Virus record (IMG/VR): IMGVR_UViG_3300048507_001045
Location: 1-24,434 of that record
Strand: one strand, 5' to 3'
DNA length: 24,434 bases
From: a virus
The position numbers were made by a program, and so were the translations under genes. Below are positions 20,303 through 24,434 of the stretch, piece after piece. Position 1 is the stretch's first letter, and the number at the start of each line of letters is the position of its first letter. The notes beneath the pieces are model-generated. The model did not search any database. It saw only the letters and a program-made list of their open reading frames with translations, and had not been told where the DNA came from.

Positions 20303-21382
20303 ATGAAAATTACATTAAAAAGAACCGAAGAGCAAGTAGAACTTGTAAAGGCAATGGCCTCTCGTAACAGAGATGTAGCTTATGAAGCTCAGCAAGCATT
20401 AGCCGAATTCATTGGCCCAGTTTTAGCTGAAGTTGTAAATCAAGCTCCTACTTTAAGTAATCTGTTTACAAGCTTTCAATTCAACGAAATGGATAGCCCA
20501 AGCATTCCTCTGGACCTTTACTATGACGTAACTGCTCCTGATTATGTTAAGGTTTACAGCACAACCGTACCTGGTGGTCTTCCTACCAACACGGTAACGC
20601 CTACCGTTTCCGAAATGAAATTCAACACATATCGTCTTGATAGTGCTGTTGATTTCGACAAACGCTATGCTGCTAAATCACGCATGGATGTTATTGGAAA
20701 GACTTTCACAAGAATCGCACAAGAAATCTTGCTTCGTCAAGAAGAAACTTCCGCTAATTTGATTCTTGGGTCACTTGCTGATGCAGAGACAAACGGACAA
20801 GATCATACTTTTAAAGCAGCAGGTTCAAACTTGATTCTTGATGACTTCAACAAGCTTTTGACTCTTGCCAAGAGAATCAACACAGCATGGACGGGTTCTG
20901 CTCCAGAAGGTGGACGTATTAAGGGAATCACTGATCTTATCATGTCTCCTGAAATGGTTCAAGGCTTGCGTAGCATGGCTTACAACCCAATTAACACAAA
21001 AGGTGATAAGAACGATATCGCCGCCACAGATGAAATGCGTAATGCTATCTACAACAACGGCGGAATCCCTGAATTCTACGGAATTTCTATCATGGAAATC
21101 AATGAGCTCGGAACAGTTGGTAGTGAAAAACAAAAGTTTGTTAAAACATGGAATGCTCTTAGTGGCGAGAGCGACAACGATTTGGTTATCGGTATTGATC
21201 GTAGCCGCGAGTCATTGTTTCGTGCAATTGCTCAAGATGCTGAGACAGGTTCCGAACTTAATCTTTCTGCAGACGACCAATATAGCGTTCGTCAGCAAAA
21301 GATTGGATACTACGGTTCCATGGAAGAAGGACGTATGGTTCTTGATAATCGAGTTCTTACCGGTATCAGAGTATCGATCTAA
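20303..21382 (+). CDS. Major capsid protein (HK97 fold)
   Basis: This 359-residue protein has the usual size, position and composition of an HK97-type capsid protein. The N-terminal helix (EEQVELVKAMASRNRDVAYE) and FIGPVLAEVVNQAPTLSNLF resemble the N-arm and first E-loop-adjacent part. A central segment (DVIGKTFTRIAQEILLRQEE) fits the spine helix, and LILDDFNKLLTLAKRINTAW plus TDLIMSPEMVQGLRSM fit the P/A-domain pattern of T4-like and related capsids. The C-terminal RQQKIGYYGSMEEGRMVLDN with VLTGIRVSI is a typical ending. Its own prohead protease-scaffold lies upstream. AGAGAGG with about 10 bases spacing is a strong Shine-Dalgarno, fitting a very highly made protein, and a strong terminator follows. 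Whether the N-terminus is cleaved cannot be told from the sequence. Confidence 0.85.
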   Translation: MKITLKRTEEQVELVKAMASRNRDVAYEAQQALAEFIGPVLAEVVNQAPTLSNLFTSFQFNEMDSPSIPLDLYYDVTAPDYVKVYSTTVPGGLPTNTVTPTVSEMKFNTYRLDSAVDFDKRYAAKSRMDVIGKTFTRIAQEILLRQEETSANLILGSLADAETNGQDHTFKAAGSNLILDDFNKLLTLAKRINTAWTGSAPEGGRIKGITDLIMSPEMVQGLRSMAYNPINTKGDKNDIAATDEMRNAIYNNGGIPEFYGISIMEINELGTVGSEKQKFVKTWNALSGESDNDLVIGIDRSRESLFRAIAQDAETGSELNLSADDQYSVRQQKIGYYGSMEEGRMVLDNRVLTGIRVSI

Positions 21383-21406
21383 TACAGGTGTCTTTCAGAT
21401 CATTTC

Positions 21407-21436
21407 AAAAAATCCACCCATAGCGGTGGATTTTTT
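21407..21436 (+). terminator. Strong rho-independent terminator after capsid gene
   Basis: AAAAAATCCACC (21407-21418) pairs with GGTGGATTTTTT (21425-21436) around a six-base loop. The 12-base-pair stem with T tract sits 24 bases after the capsid stop and would end the head transcript. Confidence 0.93.
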
Positions 21437-21488
21437 GTTTATAAACTTTATAATATAATTAGCGAATAACCAGGTGAAAGGAATAGAC

Positions 21489-21863
21489 ATGGCTAGAAAA
21501 AGAAAAGGCAAAAAGGAAGCTAAACAAGAAATCAAAGAGTTTAGCGATGGAAAAGATCATATCGCAGAAGAAGCAAGTCACGCAAGAAATCTTGAAGATC
21601 TTATTGGAACAAAAAGAAAAAGCCCATTTGCAGCGGAATCATTAGCTGAATTTGAAGCAAAGTTGGGGGCGATGCAATTGACCCAGATGCAAGAAATAGC
21701 TGTTAATGCGGGAGTATTTCCTTCTGGCACTAAATTAACACTCAAGAACAAGCTTATAAAGGCTTTTAAACAACAGTCGCAGGGTGCAGGCAGGGTTGTG
21801 CAAGTAACTCGCCACCTCGTTGAGCCTGGCTCGGATTTAGAAAAAAAGATTTTAGGGCACTAA
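21489..21863 (+). CDS. Small basic protein with SAP/HeH-like segment
   Basis: From ATG 21489 the protein is 124 residues; AAAGGA at 21477-21482 gives a good Shine-Dalgarno, so I prefer it to the in-frame GTG at 21474. The start is basic (MARKRKGKKEAKQEIKEF). Residues about 53-92 (LAEFEAKLGAMQLTQMQEIA, NAGVFPSGTKLTLKNKLIKA) match the helix-extended loop-helix/SAP pattern of a small DNA-binding module (L-x-x-L/M...A-x-x-x-G-V...G-T-K-x-x-L-x-x-K-L-I). It is the first gene after the capsid terminator and abuts the next start codon (TAAATG). A role in head completion or DNA handling during packaging is possible; sequence alone does not decide. Confidence 0.6.
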   Translation: MARKRKGKKEAKQEIKEFSDGKDHIAEEASHARNLEDLIGTKRKSPFAAESLAEFEAKLGAMQLTQMQEIAVNAGVFPSGTKLTLKNKLIKAFKQQSQGAGRVVQVTRHLVEPGSDLEKKILGH

Positions 21864-22397
21864 ATGAACCAAATTGGAAATCTAGCTAGTGGGCTGCTAG
21901 AATATGAGTTTGATTATATCACAGGCAGTGCTAAAGATGCAGAGATATTAACTATATCTGGTAGCCTTAGTGGTAGAGTCGGAGAGCTCAATGTTCTTCT
22001 TAATCAAAGATTTCATTTTACAGGAGCAGACGGCGAAACATCTCCGCGTTTAGGGCTAGAAGAAGGAGATATACTTCAACAACTATACCTCAGAGATTAT
22101 AATACCAAGCAGGCTCAAAAACTACTACGCAATGTTTATGATAGTACAACCAGTGGGTCTGTTTCTACGAATGCAGCAGAATGGATTGAGCTCAGAGAAG
22201 GAGATACTGTGATTAAGCGTAGCCCAGGAAGTGTTGCGAATTCTGCATCGAACAGAATAACGATGAGTAAAGATTTTAAATCGTTAGCTGAGGCGGCAAA
22301 ACAAAGAGTAGAAGAGCTTGTTTATGCTTATAATATGTACGGTGCAGCCCCCAGGCAAATAGCTGGAAGTGATGCACCTATAAGTGGATCTTATTAA
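21864..22397 (+). CDS. Putative head-completion / connector protein
   Basis: This 177-residue protein directly follows the SAP-like gene and is the last plus-strand gene. The N-terminal third is beta-like (LEYEFDYITGSAKDAEILTI, SGSLSGRVGELNVLLN) and QRFHFTGADGETSPRLGL follows; the C-terminal part has two helices (KDFKSLAEAAKQRVEELVYA). This fits a small adaptor of the portal-neck region, and such genes commonly follow the major capsid gene. I found no motif that names the family, so this rests mostly on position and length. The stop overlaps the convergent minus-strand fibre gene by 4 bases. Confidence 0.5.
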   Translation: MNQIGNLASGLLEYEFDYITGSAKDAEILTISGSLSGRVGELNVLLNQRFHFTGADGETSPRLGLEEGDILQQLYLRDYNTKQAQKLLRNVYDSTTSGSVSTNAAEWIELREGDTVIKRSPGSVANSASNRITMSKDFKSLAEAAKQRVEELVYAYNMYGAAPRQIAGSDAPISGSY

Positions 22398-24434
22398 TCA
22401 ATCTCTATAACACCATCATCCAAATCTTTTTCGGATTCTGGAGAAAAATCAGACTGATCATCCAACATAGAGATATCTTTTTCTGGATCTAAATTATTAA
22501 AGTCAGTATTAAAAGCAGACACTTCTGCATTATAGTGTGATAATTTTTTAATCTCAGTAATTAATCTACCGTTTTCATCAGTACATTTTGATTCCATTAT
22601 AAATTTATCTTTTCTTTCTCCAACAACCATCCAGGAAACAGTAGTCGGACTATTTGATTCATTCTCAAGTTCAATATGAAGAATATTTCCAATAACTTTA
22701 CTTTTAACATTATTAAATGATGATTCATTTGAGGAAAAAGTTTGTATATTAGTGCATAATGCTTCAAAGGTTCCTCTTGTCATTAAGAAGTAATCATCTA
22801 AATTAACTTGATGGGTTTGCCCACTGAAAGAAACAAATCCTCGGTATATTAAATCAGACTGTGGGGACTCAACAGAAGCATGCCTTAAATAATAATTTTT
22901 TGACAACTCAGCTAATGGGTGGTCAATTTTAAACTGCTTGTCTTGAGCACTAAATGTATCATTTATATAAACACCATCATCTGTAACGGATAGTATCTTT
23001 TTTCCGAAACGCACTAAATGAAGAGCCGCGTCACTATCTTTGTAAAAGCCTGTATTTCTATCAGAAGCGAAACTATATTGAGGCTCTATTTTTACTTCCC
23101 AACTATCAACTCCATTTAAACTTTTAGAAATTAAACCTGATTCGCCAAACAACAAGTACTCTTCAGTACCTTCGTTATATGCGACGTCAGATTGAAGTAT
23201 TAAACCCGTAGAGGCTCCATCTAATTCAGTAAAATCATCTTTCTTTAAATTTCTATTAGATATAATGTTTTTTGCATCAGCAAAAGGTATTACGAAAATT
23301 TTCTTTTTTGCCCTGTCTATTCCATATAGGTTATCCTTAAGGCGTCTAAAAGAGAAATAAGCGAAGTACCAAGTATCATCAGCCACATCTTCAAGGGGTT
23401 CAATATATCTAACATTTTTAAATCCAGAAACTTTCTGTGAAGATATGGTGTGTTCGCAAGATTCGATTATATAATATCTAGTCGCATCTATACTGTCATA
23501 CACACTTTGCCTGTCTATCGTCCTCTTCCTCTTAGTTGCAGCAAAAAAACCATCTCCTAGTAAAAACATACTTTGGTGCCGTGAGAGGATTCCTTGGTAT
23601 TCCACACTGTTTTCTTTGCTATTATCTACAAAACAATCGGCTGTCATGGGGTCACCATTTATATCCTTTGGTCCATTAGAATCCCAAGTTCCTCCTACTC
23701 TTTCTATGGCGGTTTTTAAGTTTAAATATGGGCCTCCCAATCCATACTCATTCCTGTAACATTTATCTAAAACATCATCATCATTATAAAGATCGTAAGG
23801 TCTAAGATCTATATGGGTTAACCTAAAATCACCTACAGTTGGGCGAAGATGCGCACAGTTAGATAAAACAGGGTAACCTGGGCCATCTATTTGATAGATC
23901 TGATTCCTTCTAATTATGTGTTCAGTGCCAGTATACACATTGTGTGCTTCCTTTTTAACGTAACCATTCTGAAAGAAATGCATATTTCTAGTATTCCCTC
24001 TGGGCCAATTAGTTAATTGATATCCTAACACTCGACTAGTTGTCCAATCTGCATATGTGTGGTTTCTTGCAAATAATCTCTTAAATAGATAATCTTGAGA
24101 AGAAATATCTCTTGCTACTAAAATTAAGTGATAGCAATTCATTGTTTTTTCATTTAGCTCTTCGGTATTGTATGGATCAATGTTTAAATCTTGCATCATA
24201 GTATCGATATCATTGCCGAACATGCCTGGAGAGATCGTAATCCTTACTCCTGTACCATTAGCTTCAGTAGAAAAACCTGAAAGACTTTCAATGTCCTCAG
24301 CATCTAATGTCAAAATTTTTGTCATATCACTCAATTCACCCGGAAAGCCTTGTCCTCCTTGCACACCATATGCCCCATTTATACCATTTAAATTTAATGC
24401 ATAAATTTCGAAAGTTGCATTTTGAAAATTTAAA
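22394..24434 (-). CDS. Large tail-fibre-like protein, N-terminus outside window
   Basis: The frame is open to the right edge, so only the C-terminal 680 residues are seen; the GTG at 24364 is an internal codon, not a start. The visible N-terminal part carries about six collagen-like triplets (GINGAYGVQGGQGFPGEL), a trimeric stalk type common in phage fibres. The middle contains SDRNTGFYKDSDAALHLVRF followed by GKKILSVTDDGVYIND, the N-T-G-F/Y...G...I...G-V pattern of fibre repeats in front of receptor-binding or chaperone domains. Downstream are an aromatic beta-rich stretch (NILHIELENESNSPTTVSWM) and an acidic C-terminal tail ending SEKDLDDGVIEID. I see no clear S74 peptidase catalytic pair. 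It converges on the head genes. Confidence 0.72.
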   Translation of the reverse strand, partial: LNFQNATFEIYALNLNGINGAYGVQGGQGFPGELSDMTKILTLDAEDIESLSGFSTEANGTGVRITISPGMFGNDIDTMMQDLNIDPYNTEELNEKTMNCYHLILVARDISSQDYLFKRLFARNHTYADWTTSRVLGYQLTNWPRGNTRNMHFFQNGYVKKEAHNVYTGTEHIIRRNQIYQIDGPGYPVLSNCAHLRPTVGDFRLTHIDLRPYDLYNDDDVLDKCYRNEYGLGGPYLNLKTAIERVGGTWDSNGPKDINGDPMTADCFVDNSKENSVEYQGILSRHQSMFLLGDGFFAATKRKRTIDRQSVYDSIDATRYYIIESCEHTISSQKVSGFKNVRYIEPLEDVADDTWYFAYFSFRRLKDNLYGIDRAKKKIFVIPFADAKNIISNRNLKKDDFTELDGASTGLILQSDVAYNEGTEEYLLFGESGLISKSLNGVDSWEVKIEPQYSFASDRNTGFYKDSDAALHLVRFGKKILSVTDDGVYINDTFSAQDKQFKIDHPLAELSKNYYLRHASVESPQSDLIYRGFVSFSGQTHQVNLDDYFLMTRGTFEALCTNIQTFSSNESSFNNVKSKVIGNILHIELENESNSPTTVSWMVVGERKDKFIMESKCTDENGRLITEIKKLSHYNAEVSAFNTDFNNLDPEKDISMLDDQSDFSPESEKDLDDGVIEID

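Noticed and set aside
20865-21458. 197-residue open frame overlapping the capsid gene
   Set aside because: It is a shadow of the capsid gene in another frame, has no domain-like pattern, and runs through the terminator.
21435-21460. TATAAT at 21449-21454 as a promoter for the SAP-like gene
   Set aside because: A -10 match is present in an AT-rich gap, but no -35 at proper spacing and no GTGTA element; too weak to list.
1-24434. CRISPR array, tRNA, rRNA, integrase or att site
   Set aside because: No spaced direct repeats, no cloverleaf with CCA end, no rRNA-like stretch and no recombinase motifs were seen on either strand.

Overview
The window is a piece of a tailed, HK97-fold double-stranded DNA phage (Caudoviricetes), most likely from an aquatic, probably marine, bacterium. 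The evidence is a terminase large subunit, portal, protease/scaffold and major capsid gene in the usual order. Around them lie accessory genes typical of marine phage genomes: phoH, hsp20, LamG-type adhesins and long fibre-like proteins. The DNA is visibly AT-rich. I see no integrase, tRNA, rRNA, CRISPR array or insertion sequence. The host cannot be named; a well-formed sigma-54-type promoter before hsp20 suggests a host with RpoN.

Layout. (1) 3-5101, plus strand: two LamG-fold adhesin-like proteins, the second with a cupredoxin-like domain and the first cut by the window edge; then hsp20 with its own sigma-54-like promoter and a strong terminator; then a fibre-like protein and two very small genes. 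(2) 5115-8733, minus strand: a compact operon led by a small protein resembling the toxin-binding domain of Xre/MbcA/ParS antitoxins, followed by three fibre or adhesin-like proteins. Two of these share a duplicated N-terminal module, and one adds three InlB-type beta repeats. (3) 8796-22397, plus strand: phoH; a membrane-anchored GAF-like protein; a zinc-ribbon protein; a sigma-70-family factor with a cysteine cluster; a duplicated-HTH-like protein; two small proteins; a zinc-finger/ERCC4-type nuclease translationally coupled to TerL; portal; protease-scaffold fusion; a putative decoration protein; major capsid protein and a strong terminator. A SAP-like small protein and a putative head-completion protein follow. 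(4) 22394-24434, minus strand: a large fibre protein with collagen-like triplets, cut by the window edge. Sheath, tube, baseplate, lysis and replication genes are not in this window.

How the parts fit. A GTGTA-containing motif lies 14-18 bases before the start codon of six genes that lack a clear Shine-Dalgarno, in front of several transcription-unit heads (before portal, protease-scaffold, the GAF gene, the fibre gene at 3617, the gene at 4862 and the minus operon). A seventh copy lies 36 bases before phoH. Genes inside units such as the decoration, capsid and SAP-like genes instead have good Shine-Dalgarno sites. I infer a phage-specific promoter class, perhaps read by the phage sigma factor encoded here and perhaps giving leaderless or very short-leader transcripts. 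This is the most interesting candidate system in the window, along with the finger/ERCC4 nuclease joined to TerL and the lone antitoxin-like domain at the head of the fibre operon. Functional names come from reading motifs by eye; no database search was run.
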